From CAZUZS01 sp964624795 (lineage in GTDB: Bacteria > Calditrichota > Calditrichia > RBG-13-44-9): a stretch of 64,000 nt of DNA. Made by a program: the position numbers and the translations under genes. Position 1 is the stretch's first letter. Each line of letters begins with the position of its first letter. The notes under the pieces were generated by a model. It had not been told where the DNA came from and made no database searches. It worked only from the letters and a program-made list of their open reading frames with translations. Location of the stretch: NCBI GenBank assembly GCA_964624795.1, contig CAZUZS010000013.1, forward strand, positions 1-64,000, in the 5' to 3' direction. Below, piece by piece: positions 55,335-64,000 of this stretch.

Positions 55335-55819
55335 TTTCAAGCTCCAGTTTGTTAGTCTCAAAGTTAAAAACGTATTTCGGGAAATGGAAGAAAATTATAA
55401 TACCCCTGCGAAGCTTTGACGATCATGCGGATTCGTCAAAAACCGGTGTTTGGGCCGGCAGCGAAATTTCATTCCCCGGCATATCACTCCGGAGAAATTC
55501 AAATTTAGTTTTTCTTTTGGCAGTTTAGATTTCCAGCCAAAACTATTTGATAACTTCATAGCCTCCAGGAACTCCCTTTTCGTTACTGATGTAATTTGAA
55601 ACATCAACCTAAGGTTTCATCACAATTGAAAACAAACCTGAAGAGCATCCTTTTTTTAATGATTGCGCAAGAATCCACTTATATATTTTGAATGCCGGAT
55701 TCGATTGCGAGCAAATTAGGCAGTATTCACCGGGAACTAAATCAGCATTTATTAGATGAAAAGAAGCGGTGCTGGCAGAAATATTATTGAAACAGGATGA
55801 AGATAACAAAGAGGTGGTC
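55335..55819. other. Intergenic region, 485 bp
   Basis: Divergent spacer between cysS (minus) and the small plus-strand gene. Contains no recognisable gene. A weak 70-codon frame at 55395-55607 on minus has no ribosome site or family. Confidence 0.4.
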
Positions 55820-56065
55820 GTGGAAGAGCAAAATCAAAGATTCAAAGAATACTACGAAACACTGACACAAAATGCACTAAAGGGTGAAACCTACCTGATT
55901 AAATTGAAAGACGATCCGAATATCTACGTTGGTATTCCAATGCTTCGTTCAAACCTTTCGCGGGAAGACGACGAATCGTTCATGCTGGAGATATTTGAGC
56001 CGGTCGAGAAAAAGGGAGTTGTGAACAGGCTGATTTCGGACATCGAGCTTTTAAAACCCAGGTAG
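55820..56065 (+). CDS. Small hypothetical protein upstream of the riboflavin operon
   Basis: 81 aa if started at GTG 55820, which has GAGG 5 bp upstream; the frame opens at GTG 55769 (98 aa), but that has no site. Charged, single domain: EEQNQRFKEYYETLTQNALKG, VGIPMLRSNL, DDESFMLEIFEPVEKKG. Composition is that of a real soluble protein, though I do not recognise it. It lies 88 bp before the FMN riboswitch and is probably not under its control. Confidence 0.5.
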   Translation: MEEQNQRFKEYYETLTQNALKGETYLIKLKDDPNIYVGIPMLRSNLSREDDESFMLEIFEPVEKKGVVNRLISDIELLKPR

Positions 56066-56152
56066 GCTGTGACAGCAAATTTTGTAAGCTCGTGCCAAAT
56101 GCTTTTTTCAAAACGGCTTGACATTCGGAAAGCCGCGAAATTAAATTTGGCC

Positions 56153-56330
56153 GATCTTCGGGGCAAGGTGACTCCGGTAATTCCGGGGAATTCCTGACCG
56201 GCGGTGAAAGCCCGCGAGGGGTTGTGAAAACGGCATATCAAAATGCCGGTGCATCTAAAACAAAAATACTTTCAACCCCTGAACCGGTGAAACTCCGGTG
56301 CCGACGGTAAAGTCCGGATGGGAGAAGATC
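56153..56330 (+). promoter_or_regulatory. FMN riboswitch (RFN element)
   Basis: Closing helix P1 is a perfect 7-bp pair, GATCTTC (56153-56159) with GAAGATC (56324-56330). Conserved core segments are GGGGCAAGGTGAC, ACCGGCGGTGAAAGCCCGCGAG, CCGGTGAAACTCCGG, and GCCGACGGTAAAGTCCGGATGGGAG. Senses FMN and turns the rib operon down by termination. Confidence 0.97.
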
Positions 56331-56360
56331 AGGGAAAGCGAAAATCTTATTATCCTGTTA

Positions 56361-56385
56361 TGCCCTGAAGATAATGTTCAGGGCA
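56361..56385 (+). terminator. Riboswitch-controlled terminator
   Basis: TGCCCTGAA pairs with TTCAGGGCA, followed by TTTTTATTTT. The left arm CCCTGA (56363-56368) can instead pair with TCAGGG (56329-56334), which includes the 3' end of P1, giving a mutually exclusive antiterminator when FMN is absent. Confidence 0.9.
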
Positions 56386-56404
56386 TTTTTATTTTAAGAA
56401 GTGT

Positions 56405-57562
56405 ATGCAGAAAGAAAACAAGAATATGGATGCCGGCGACGCGTTTTTTATGAAACGGGCGCTGGAGCTTGCTAAAAACGGAACCGGCCATACGTCACCC
56501 AATCCCATGGTCGGGACCGTCATCGTCAAAGACGGAAAAATCATCGGTGAGGGCTTCCACCAGTTTTACGGCGGGAAACATGCTGAAATTGTTGCGATAG
56601 AAAATGCTTCCGAAGCAGTAGAGGGCGCCACTTTATATTGCAATCTTGAACCGTGCTCGCACAGCCTGCCGGAGAAAAAGACGCCTCCATGCACGCTGCG
56701 GATCATCAAAGAGAAACTTGGCCGGGTGGTAATTGCCAACCGCGATCCCAATCCACATGTCAATGGAAATGGTATTCAGATGTTGCGGGACAACGGCATT
56801 CTGGTAGATATTGGAACTATGGAGAAAGAGGCGGCTGCACTGAATGAAAAATATTACAAATTCATCCGCACCGGTGTGCCTTTCGTTCACCTGAAGATCG
56901 CCCAGTCCCTGGATGGCAGGATTGCGACAACTGTTGGCAATTCCCAATGGATAACAAATCAAAATGCGTTGGAGCGGGTTCACAAATTGCGTTCGGAATA
57001 TGATGCCGTTTTAGTCGGAATAAACACGGTTATAAAAGATGATCCGGCACTTACGGTGCGAAAGGTACGGGGCAGAAATCCCTATCGCATTGTGCTGGAC
57101 GACCAGCTAAACATTCCCGACACTGCAAAATTAATATCGGACGGCCTGCAGAATAAAACACTCATTCTTACGGTTCAGCCGATTGATCATCCGCGGGCCA
57201 GGGAGTTATCGCACAAAGGAGTTCAGGTGGTGAGCATAGTACCGGACGACGAAGGCCGTATCGATCTGACCGCAGCTCTCAAACATTTGGCAGATCTCAG
57301 AATTGAATCCATCCTGGTGGAAGGCGGTGGAACAGTGTTCACCAGCTTTATCCGGCAGAAACTTTTTGACAAGATTTCGTTCTTTATCGCACCAATGATC
57401 ATTGGCTCCGGGATTGAGAGCGTCGGCAATCTCGGCATTCAGGCGATTTCCGATGCCTACCGGCTGCAACATGTCAGTATCGAGATCATCGACAGGCAAG
57501 CAGTGGTCGAAGGCTACCGCGAATACGAGGCAATTTTCCCGGACCAAAGGGAGGATAGCTGA
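56405..57562 (+). CDS. ribD: Riboflavin biosynthesis protein RibD (deaminase/reductase)
   Basis: 385 aa. N-terminal deaminase with zinc ligands His59 (GGKHAEIVAIE), Cys84 (LEPCSH) and Cys96 (TPPC); C-terminal pyrimidine reductase (KIAQSLDGRIA, VLVGINTVIKDDPALTVR, ILVEGGGTVFTSFI). Catalyses the second and third steps from GTP. The stop overlaps the ribE ATG by 1 base. First gene behind the riboswitch. Confidence 0.96.
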   Translation: MQKENKNMDAGDAFFMKRALELAKNGTGHTSPNPMVGTVIVKDGKIIGEGFHQFYGGKHAEIVAIENASEAVEGATLYCNLEPCSHSLPEKKTPPCTLRIIKEKLGRVVIANRDPNPHVNGNGIQMLRDNGILVDIGTMEKEAAALNEKYYKFIRTGVPFVHLKIAQSLDGRIATTVGNSQWITNQNALERVHKLRSEYDAVLVGINTVIKDDPALTVRKVRGRNPYRIVLDDQLNIPDTAKLISDGLQNKTLILTVQPIDHPRARELSHKGVQVVSIVPDDEGRIDLTAALKHLADLRIESILVEGGGTVFTSFIRQKLFDKISFFIAPMIIGSGIESVGNLGIQAISDAYRLQHVSIEIIDRQAVVEGYREYEAIFPDQREDS

Positions 57563-58197
57563 TGTTCACCGGGATCATTGAAGAGATTGGGGAGGTTACG
57601 GCGATCCGAAGAATGGGCGACGGTTTGCGTTTGACGATTTCGGCACGGAAGATTTTGGAGGATACGAAGATCGACGATTCCATCTGCATCGACGGCGCAT
57701 GCCAAACGGTAGTGCAGCTTGATGAAAGGTCTTTCACCGTGGAAGCGGTCGGCGAAACGCTGGAAAAAACCACGCTCGGTTCCTTTCGGAGCGGAAGAAA
57801 AGTAAATTTGGAGCGCTCCTTAACACTTCAGACGCGGCTGGGTGGTCACCTGGTGCAGGGACATGTCAATGGCACCGGGCGCATCGCGCAATGGCACGCT
57901 CGCGCAGAAAACTACTACCTCGAAATTAATCCCGAAGACGAATTACTAAAATACTGCATTCGGGAAGGATCAGTTGCGGTGGATGGAATCAGTCTTACAG
58001 TTGCTGCGTTAAACGAAAAGAGTCTGGGAATGAGCATCATCCCGCACACAGTCGAACAGACCACCTTAAAAGAGAAAAAGATTGGGGACATTGTCAATAT
58101 CGAAGTAGATGTTATTGCCCGGTACGTCGAGCGGTTCCTCACGTTTGCCGGCGACCGCGAGCTGACGATGGACAAACTGAAAAAATGGGGATACTGA
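57562..58197 (+). CDS. ribE: Riboflavin synthase (alpha subunit)
   Basis: 211 aa. Two similar lumazine-binding halves: MFTGIIEEIGEV and TLQTRLGGHLVQGHVNGTG, then VAVDGISLTVAALNEK. Joins two lumazines to give riboflavin. ATG is inside TGATG with the ribD stop. Also called ribC in some species. Confidence 0.95.
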   Translation: MFTGIIEEIGEVTAIRRMGDGLRLTISARKILEDTKIDDSICIDGACQTVVQLDERSFTVEAVGETLEKTTLGSFRSGRKVNLERSLTLQTRLGGHLVQGHVNGTGRIAQWHARAENYYLEINPEDELLKYCIREGSVAVDGISLTVAALNEKSLGMSIIPHTVEQTTLKEKKIGDIVNIEVDVIARYVERFLTFAGDRELTMDKLKKWGY

Positions 58198-58215
58198 ATA
58201 TCAGGAGTCTAAAGA

Positions 58216-59445
58216 ATGGTAAAGAAGATTATGTCGAATATTGATGCCGCTTTGAAAGATTTGCGGGAGGGCAAGATCTTAATCGTTGTGGATGATGAAG
58301 ACCGCGAAAATGAGGGCGATTTCATTATGGCGGCGGATAAAGTTACGCCGCAAGCCATTAATTTCATGGCCAAATACGGCAGAGGCATCATTTGCCTGGC
58401 GATAACCGAGAAGCGTGCGGAGGAGCTGGAGCTGGAATATATGGTGGACCAGAACACGGCGCTTCACGGCACGGCATTTACAATTACCATCGATGCCCGC
58501 GACGGCACCACCACTGGAACTTCCGCATACGATCGGTCCCTGACCATAAAAACCGCTATTGATCCTGCATCCAAGCCGGAAGATTTGGCAAGGCCCGGTC
58601 ACATTTTTCCGCTCATCGCGAAGCCGGGCGGCGTTCTGCGTCGCGCCGGACATACCGAGGCAGTCATCGATCTGGCCCGGTTGGCTGGTTCGACCCCTGC
58701 CGGCATTCTGTGCGAGATAATGGATGAGGACGGGACCATGGCCCACCTCCCGCGACTTCGGCAAATTGCCGAAGAGTTCGATTTGAAAATTGTTACCATC
58801 GCCGATTTGATTGAATACCGGCGACGGACCGAAAAACTGGTCAAGCGGGTAACTGATGTCAAATTTCCGACCGTATACGGCACATTCCGGCTGGTGCTTT
58901 TTGAGAATGTTCTGGATTCGAAAGACAGCCACCTGGCGCTGGTGAAAGGCGATATTGATAACGGAGAGCCGGTGCTGGTGCGGGTGCATTCGGAATGCCT
59001 CACCGGTGATACGCTGGGTTCCATGCGCTGCGATTGCGGCGACCAATTGCACTTCGCGATGCAAAAAATCGAAGAAGAAGGTCGGGGCGCCCTGCTTTAC
59101 ATGCGGCAGGAAGGCCGCGGAATAGGCCTGGCAAATAAAATATTGGCTTACCGACTGCAGGATGAGGGGAAAGATACCGTGGAAGCGAATGAGGCGCTGG
59201 GTTTCAAGGCAGATCTCCGCGATTACGGTCTCGGCGCCCAGATGCTTCTCGATTTGGGAATTCACAAAATCCGCCTGATGACCAACAATCCCCGCAAAGT
59301 GGTGGGGCTGCAGGGCTACGGTCTGGAAATTGTGGAACGGGTTCCGATCCAGATAGATCCTAATCCGGCAAACGAAAAGTATCTGCAGACCAAGAAAGAA
59401 AAATTGGGACACCTGCTGACGCTGGATCCCAGGCACCATGATTGA
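58216..59445 (+). CDS. ribBA: DHBP synthase / GTP cyclohydrolase II fusion
   Basis: 409 aa. N-terminal DHBP synthase with metal site VVDDEDRENEGDF and the RAGHTEAVIDLARLAG segment. C-terminal GTP cyclohydrolase II with zinc cysteines in VHSECLTGDTLGSMRCDCG and RQEGRGIGLANKI. Supplies both riboflavin precursors. AGGAG site before ATG 58216; in operon behind ribE (18 bp). Confidence 0.96.
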   Translation: MVKKIMSNIDAALKDLREGKILIVVDDEDRENEGDFIMAADKVTPQAINFMAKYGRGIICLAITEKRAEELELEYMVDQNTALHGTAFTITIDARDGTTTGTSAYDRSLTIKTAIDPASKPEDLARPGHIFPLIAKPGGVLRRAGHTEAVIDLARLAGSTPAGILCEIMDEDGTMAHLPRLRQIAEEFDLKIVTIADLIEYRRRTEKLVKRVTDVKFPTVYGTFRLVLFENVLDSKDSHLALVKGDIDNGEPVLVRVHSECLTGDTLGSMRCDCGDQLHFAMQKIEEEGRGALLYMRQEGRGIGLANKILAYRLQDEGKDTVEANEALGFKADLRDYGLGAQMLLDLGIHKIRLMTNNPRKVVGLQGYGLEIVERVPIQIDPNPANEKYLQTKKEKLGHLLTLDPRHHD

Positions 59446-59624
59446 TTCCGATGGAATTTCCCGTGGCCTGGCGCGGGCGAAATACTCTGAGTCGACGGAA
59501 AATAGCTGAAAAATAAATAAGGAAATGCAAGCCAAACCGGCTGGAAGTGCAATTGAGTTCTAAAATTCGTACTTGTGAGTTTAGGGGTTCATGATTAATT
59601 TGAAAATGCACAAAGGAGCACATT

Positions 59625-60095
59625 ATGCCTGAACACGTGCAGGGAATTCTTACTGCTGAAGGACGGAAATTTGCAATCGTCATCAGCCGATTTAACGAAT
59701 TTATCTCCAACAAACTTCTGGAGGGCGCGCTGGACTGTCTTCACCGGCACAAAGCGCTGGATTCAGATATCCGGGTTTTTTGGGTTCCGGGATCTTTCGA
59801 AATACCTCTGATTGCCAGCAAATTAGCCAACAGCAAAAAATATGATGCGGTGATTTGTGTCGGCGCCGTAATCCGGGGTGCTACACCTCATTTCGAATAC
59901 ATTTCGGCGGAGGTCGCGAAAGGGGTGGCCCAATCCGCGCTCCAGAGCGGCGTGCCGGTCATTTTCGGAATCATTACTTCCGACACCATCGAACAGGCCA
60001 TCGAGCGCGCCGGTACCAAAGCGGGAAACAAGGGCTGGGATGCAGCGCTATCGGCAATTGAAATGGCCGACCTGGTAGAAAAAATCGGGAAATAG
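59625..60095 (+). CDS. ribH: 6,7-dimethyl-8-ribityllumazine synthase
   Basis: 156 aa. FAIVISRFNEFISNKLLEGA, VPGSFEIPLIA, GAVIRGATPHFEYI, FGIITSDTIEQAIERAG. Forms the icosahedral or pentameric enzyme that joins the RibA/RibB and RibD products. AAGGAG site before the ATG. The 179-bp gap after ribBA contains no gene. Confidence 0.96.
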   Translation: MPEHVQGILTAEGRKFAIVISRFNEFISNKLLEGALDCLHRHKALDSDIRVFWVPGSFEIPLIASKLANSKKYDAVICVGAVIRGATPHFEYISAEVAKGVAQSALQSGVPVIFGIITSDTIEQAIERAGTKAGNKGWDAALSAIEMADLVEKIGK

Positions 60096-60402
60096 AACGG
60101 TCCGAAAGCGAAGCCGCTTTCTTCGGGGGGGAGACGGCAGGGCTAAGTTTTTTAGGCACCCTGAAACGGAAAACGAAATAGTTTGAAGAATCCGGTTTTC
60201 AGGATATAAAATAATCTGTCTATCTCTGAAAGAATTTCGGAGAGTATTTACTGAAGAAATTTCCCGTCATATTTTCATTTGTAATAGAAAATCCTGCGAT
60301 TTACATTGTATTATTGAGACCGGCCCATCTTCAAATGAAAACATATCCGGTTGGAAGGCGTGTAGAATTAAGCAAGTTGAATAATCAAAAGCAGGACAAT
60401 AT
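60096..60402. other. Intergenic region, 307 bp, with a hairpin after ribH
   Basis: A perfect 7-bp stem GAAAGCG / CGCTTTC (60104-60121) with loop AAGC lies 8 bp after ribH, but it is followed by a run of G, not T. The rest is A/T rich and probably holds the promoter of the propeller gene. Confidence 0.45.
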
Positions 60403-62781
60403 ATGAAATTGCAAATCAGAACCGTGCTAATTCTCTTATTTTATATCCTGGGAATTTCATCCGCATTTGGTGCCGACCTGCACTGGGAAGTTATCACCAG
60501 CCTGAACAACGCAAAACAGATACTCAGCGTAAACGATACCCTCTATGCTGCCACCTCGGGAGGATTCGTGGAGTACAGCCTTTCACACCGGAATTATGAT
60601 TCATGGAACGCGGAAAACGGCCTGAGCAATAACAATCTGACAGCATTGACTTTTTCGGATAAAGATATGATCGTCCTGGCTACCCAGAACGGCGTTGTCA
60701 GTTTCTTCGATCGCCGGAATAAAAGCATCAGCGAAGACTATAGCCTCGATGGAAATGATATTTATGCAATGACTGCCATTCAGGATACATTATGGCTTGT
60801 GGGAAAAAATATGGTCGCTGTTTATCTCTACGATCAGAATCTGAAGCGCTTCCAGTTCCGGGATTTTTACACCAATTTCAAACGGGAGTTCGGTACGTTC
60901 CGCGACATACACTATTTCGACCACAAAATCTGGGTTGCCAGCGATAACGGCATTTTTTATGCCCCCGGAAATTTTTTGCGCTATAATTTAAAAGCCATCG
61001 AAAGCTGGAAATTCCTGACCACAACCGAGGGCCTTCCGTCCAATAACACCTTTTCCTTTTCGCAAAAAGAGGACACGCTGCTCATTGGCACTGCCAACGG
61101 CCTGGCAAAATATCACTCCCAGCAATTCACAAACATCTATTCCGGCCTGGTTGGCAGGGACGTCCGCCACGTGGTGGTTCATGATGGCCAAATCTATGTA
61201 AATAATTATCACAGCATCTACCGGCTGGATAACACCACATTTGCCTCCCTGGCCAATTTTCAATCTTATACCATGAACGATTTCACAGTAACCGGAAGCG
61301 GTGATGTCTGGGGCGCTATAGTCGAAAAGGGCCTCCAGAATTTCAGTGATAATAGCAGAATATGGTTTAATGGGCCGGTGGATAATATTCTGGGGAAGAT
61401 GACACTCAACAGCCGGGGCGAGCTATGGGTTACTACCGGCATATTTGGCGACCAGCGCCAGAAAGGATTCTCAGTTCGCACAACGGACGGTACCTGGCAC
61501 AATTACCGTTATTTCGGTAACTGGAGAAACATGGCGAATTCGCAAGCCGTAATGGAAGATACTGAAGGAAACATGTGGATCGGATCCTGGAACGGCGGCT
61601 TGACCATTATCGATCCCGATTTCAAATTTTATCATTTCAATAATTTCCGCGGCAACGGAAAAATATGGGTTGCCTCCCCTTTTGAAAACGACACGGTGAC
61701 GTTCACTCCGGCAGATTCGGTGTACCATTTTTTGTCGAACACCAAGGGTGTGGACTCCTTACTGGTTGTTACCGATCTTATGATGGACAGGGATCGTGAA
61801 AGCATATGGGTGCTGACACTGGCCGTTCAGAGCAATGAGCCGGTTATAAGATACCAGGGAACGGCGCTATCCGATGCCGCATACGACAGCCTGACCTGGC
61901 AAAAATATCCTCTGGGTGATAATCTGAATATCAGCAACACCGACATGGCAAATTTAGGAATGGATATCTTCAGCAATATCTGGATTGGCACCCAGCGGAA
62001 TGGGGCGCTGCGAATGCAGATTGGCGAGACGAGCGGCATTACCTGGGACAATGTAGATGAGAACGATAACCTGAAGAACAATTCCTGTCTCGCCGTCGCC
62101 GGCGACGAAGACGGTTATATGTGGCTTGGCACTCTGGCGGGTTTGAACGCCTATTTCAATGGAAATCTGTACGATTTCAGGGAAGACTACCAACCTATCG
62201 GGCTGCAAATAACCGACATCTTCGTTGATAGCGAGAACAATAAATGGTTTGCGACAGATAAAGGGTTGAGCCTGCTGCGTGCATCCGGATCACCATGGGA
62301 TCCGAAAAGCTGGGTTCATTTTGTATCCGGAAACAGTGAATCGTATGGCGACAATGTGAATCACACCAACCTCCCCAGTGAGGATGTGAGAAGCGTTTTT
62401 GTAGACGACAAAACCGGGGATGTCTACTGCGGCACTTCATCCGGGCTGGCGATTTTGAGGAACAATCCCTATACCACCCCGCTACCGGATCTAGAGAAGG
62501 TAAAAGTCGGACCGAATCCGTTTTACCTGGGCAACACGGCGGATAATTATCTGTATATTCGAAACTTAACGAGCAACAGCCAAATAAAGATTCTGACCGT
62601 GAATGGTCGTCTGGTAAGAACGCTGGACTCCTCAAACAGCAGCGAAGTGCTGGGAAGTTTTGCCCAATGGAACGGGCGCAATCAGAACGGACGGTTGGTT
62701 TCGAGCGGTGTTTATCTCTACATGGTCACCGATGAAAATGGGAATTCCACCACCGGAAAATTCCTGGTTATCCGGGAGTAA
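60403..62781 (+). CDS. Secreted propeller protein with T9SS-type sorting domain
   Basis: 792 aa. Signal peptide (VLILLFYILGISSAFGA), then many propeller repeats (IWVASDNGIFYAPG, LLIGTANGLAKYHS, KWFATDKGLSLLRA, VYCGTSSGLAILRN). The C-terminal about 85 residues form a sorting domain (VKVGPNPFYLGNTA, FAQWNGRNQNGRLVSSGVYLYMV, KFLVIRE). Same propeller family as the gene at 24189, but this one has the sorting tail and should reach the cell surface. Ligand unknown. Confidence 0.8.
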   Translation: MKLQIRTVLILLFYILGISSAFGADLHWEVITSLNNAKQILSVNDTLYAATSGGFVEYSLSHRNYDSWNAENGLSNNNLTALTFSDKDMIVLATQNGVVSFFDRRNKSISEDYSLDGNDIYAMTAIQDTLWLVGKNMVAVYLYDQNLKRFQFRDFYTNFKREFGTFRDIHYFDHKIWVASDNGIFYAPGNFLRYNLKAIESWKFLTTTEGLPSNNTFSFSQKEDTLLIGTANGLAKYHSQQFTNIYSGLVGRDVRHVVVHDGQIYVNNYHSIYRLDNTTFASLANFQSYTMNDFTVTGSGDVWGAIVEKGLQNFSDNSRIWFNGPVDNILGKMTLNSRGELWVTTGIFGDQRQKGFSVRTTDGTWHNYRYFGNWRNMANSQAVMEDTEGNMWIGSWNGGLTIIDPDFKFYHFNNFRGNGKIWVASPFENDTVTFTPADSVYHFLSNTKGVDSLLVVTDLMMDRDRESIWVLTLAVQSNEPVIRYQGTALSDAAYDSLTWQKYPLGDNLNISNTDMANLGMDIFSNIWIGTQRNGALRMQIGETSGITWDNVDENDNLKNNSCLAVAGDEDGYMWLGTLAGLNAYFNGNLYDFREDYQPIGLQITDIFVDSENNKWFATDKGLSLLRASGSPWDPKSWVHFVSGNSESYGDNVNHTNLPSEDVRSVFVDDKTGDVYCGTSSGLAILRNNPYTTPLPDLEKVKVGPNPFYLGNTADNYLYIRNLTSNSQIKILTVNGRLVRTLDSSNSSEVLGSFAQWNGRNQNGRLVSSGVYLYMVTDENGNSTTGKFLVIRE

Positions 62782-63009
62782 GGATGCAGTAGCCCGGTTT
62801 TGATTTGAGTGATCAACAAATCTGGTCCGATTATTAAAAGGTTTGAAGCCTTCAATAATACCGGTTGCCCGGAATGCAGGCGCATATTTTGGACCATCTA
62901 AATATTTGCTCTTTCTTACGCGCGGCATGTTTAGCCGCAAAAAAACAAGCCTTGAAATTTCCCCTTCGCTATCACTAAATTTCAATGAGTTTTAATAACG
63001 ACTTAGTTG

Positions 63010-64000
63010 ATGCTAAAGAATATTCATATATCAAATTTCGCGTTGGCCCACAACCTGAATATTGCTTTTGGGGAAGGCCTCAATATCATTACCGGCGAAA
63101 CCGGAACAGGAAAATCGATCCTGGTTGGGGCAATCTCCGCGGTCTTGGGAGGGCGCGTCTTTACCGAGGTCGTGCGAACCGGCGAGGAGAAGGCGTTGAT
63201 CGACGCGGTCTTCGATATTTCACGACTAAAGATGGTGAAGAAAATCCTGCAGGAAAAGGGATTGGATCAAAACGAGGAGCTGTTTCTCCGGCGCGAAATC
63301 TCGGTTAAAGGAAGCACCCGGGCTTTCGTAAACGACATTCCGGTAACCGTCACCACCCTTTCGGAAATCGGGGACCTGCTGGTAGATATTCATGGACAGA
63401 ATGAGCACCAGAGCCTGCTGCGGCGGGAGACGCACCGCTATTTTCTCGATGCCTTCGGGCAGTTGGCCCCTCACTTAGAACAGGTGGAACAAGATTTCGA
63501 GAATCTGAAAAAGGCAGAGATTAAGCTAAAGGAGCTGGAGAAAAGAAAAAAAGCGCTGGAAGAGAAATATGAACTTTTTGCTTTCCAGGCCGATGAAATC
63601 GAAAAAGCAAATTTAAAAGCCGACGAAGAGGAGAAACTGGAAGCCGAGCGAAAAATACTGGTCAACGCAGAAAAGATCTTTTCCCTTACGGCGCAGCTTA
63701 ATGAAATAACAAATGGCAATGCCGAGACCAGCCTGTTGGACAGCATGGGACAGGCGCTGCATTTGCTGCGGGAGCTCACCGAATTCTCGGACGATCTCAA
63801 TCCTATTTTTCAGGAATTTTCTTCCGCGAAAATTATCGTGGAGGAAACGGCCCGCAGCGTGGAGGAGTTCCAAAGCAAAATTGAGTTCGATCCCCTGCGA
63901 CTGGAGGAGATAGAACAGCGGCTGGCAGCCATCGCCGGCTTAAAGAAAAAATATGGCAACTCTGTGGACGAGGTCCTTGCTCATCTTGGACGGATTAAGA
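63010..64000 (+). CDS. recN: DNA repair protein RecN (N-terminal part, runs off window)
   Basis: 330 visible codons from ATG 63010 (MLKNIHISNFALAHNLNIAF). SMC-like ATPase: Walker A GETGTGKSILVG and the Q-loop/RecN segment DIHGQNEHQSLL, then a coiled coil rich in Lys and Glu (EKRKKALEEKYEL). Acts in double-strand break repair. The C-terminal Walker B lies beyond the right edge. Confidence 0.95.
   Translation, partial: MLKNIHISNFALAHNLNIAFGEGLNIITGETGTGKSILVGAISAVLGGRVFTEVVRTGEEKALIDAVFDISRLKMVKKILQEKGLDQNEELFLRREISVKGSTRAFVNDIPVTVTTLSEIGDLLVDIHGQNEHQSLLRRETHRYFLDAFGQLAPHLEQVEQDFENLKKAEIKLKELEKRKKALEEKYELFAFQADEIEKANLKADEEEKLEAERKILVNAEKIFSLTAQLNEITNGNAETSLLDSMGQALHLLRELTEFSDDLNPIFQEFSSAKIIVEETARSVEEFQSKIEFDPLRLEEIEQRLAAIAGLKKKYGNSVDEVLAHLGRIK

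Noticed and set aside
58279..59535. 418-codon open frame antisense to ribBA
   Set aside because: Shadow frame; ribBA is unmistakable on the other strand.
60102..60126. Terminator after ribH
   Set aside because: A good stem but followed by G residues, not T; kept only as a hairpin in the intergenic entry.
1..64000. tRNA, rRNA, CRISPR, insertion sequence or prophage
   Set aside because: None recognised by reading either strand. Cloverleaf detection by eye is imperfect; tRNAscan-SE would settle tRNAs.

Overview
The window looks like a scaffold from a metagenome-assembled genome of a Gram-negative bacterium of the FCB group, most like Calditrichota/KSB1-type lineages. The evidence is FlgD-like (type IX secretion) sorting domains with an NYPNPFNP motif, lipoproteins with SxxC-type lipoboxes, an outer-membrane efflux trio, Omp28-like proteins, and a bacillithiol gene (bshA). 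There are two 100-N scaffold gaps (6232-6331 and 46931-47030). I see no tRNA, rRNA, CRISPR array, insertion sequence or phage gene. The phylum assignment is inference.

Layout. 1-5466 (minus): two-component system followed by a TolC/adaptor/RND efflux trio. 5701-13785 (minus): a run of secreted or surface proteins comprising a B12-binding radical SAM protein, a beta-barrel protein, a TlpA thioredoxin, an Omp28-like PEGA lipoprotein with a CPPC motif, a large Omp28-like surface protein, and a short sorting-domain protein. 14355-23908: a lipid-oxidation island (fadE, fadA and fadN on plus; GMC oxidase and class-3 aldehyde dehydrogenase on minus) with an M23 peptidase between. 24189-32366: propeller protein, YjbQ, HflX, a BatA-like protein and an Ig-repeat lipoprotein. 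32532-44177: housekeeping and signalling genes (Yip1-like, pyk, USP, MBL hydrolase, bifunctional nuclease, NFU, split FTCD homologues, GDPD, bshA, a response-regulator diguanylate cyclase). 44290-48510: cytochrome-like lipoprotein, hisS, trmJ, mpl. 48638-51295: glycosyltransferase cassette. 51449-53582 (minus): ECF sigma, anti-sigma and two Spy/CpxP-like proteins. 53874-55334: cysS. 55820-60095: FMN riboswitch and ribD-ribE-ribBA-ribH. 60403-64000: propeller protein with sorting domain, then recN running off the edge.

The most notable observation is at 10836-12938. The large Omp28-like surface protein is interrupted by one in-frame TGA (12795-12797). Read through, that codon joins a perfect signal peptide and the start of the thioredoxin-like domain to the rest of the protein. 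The TGA falls exactly where the neighbouring paralogue (9327-10538) has the first cysteine of its CPPC motif, giving U-P-Y-C. A stem-loop 14-31 nt downstream has a guanine at the second position of its apical loop, as expected of a bacterial SECIS element. TGA is an ordinary stop elsewhere in the window. I therefore read this as an extracytoplasmic, probably T9SS-exported, selenoprotein whose first 95 residues a standard gene caller would miss.
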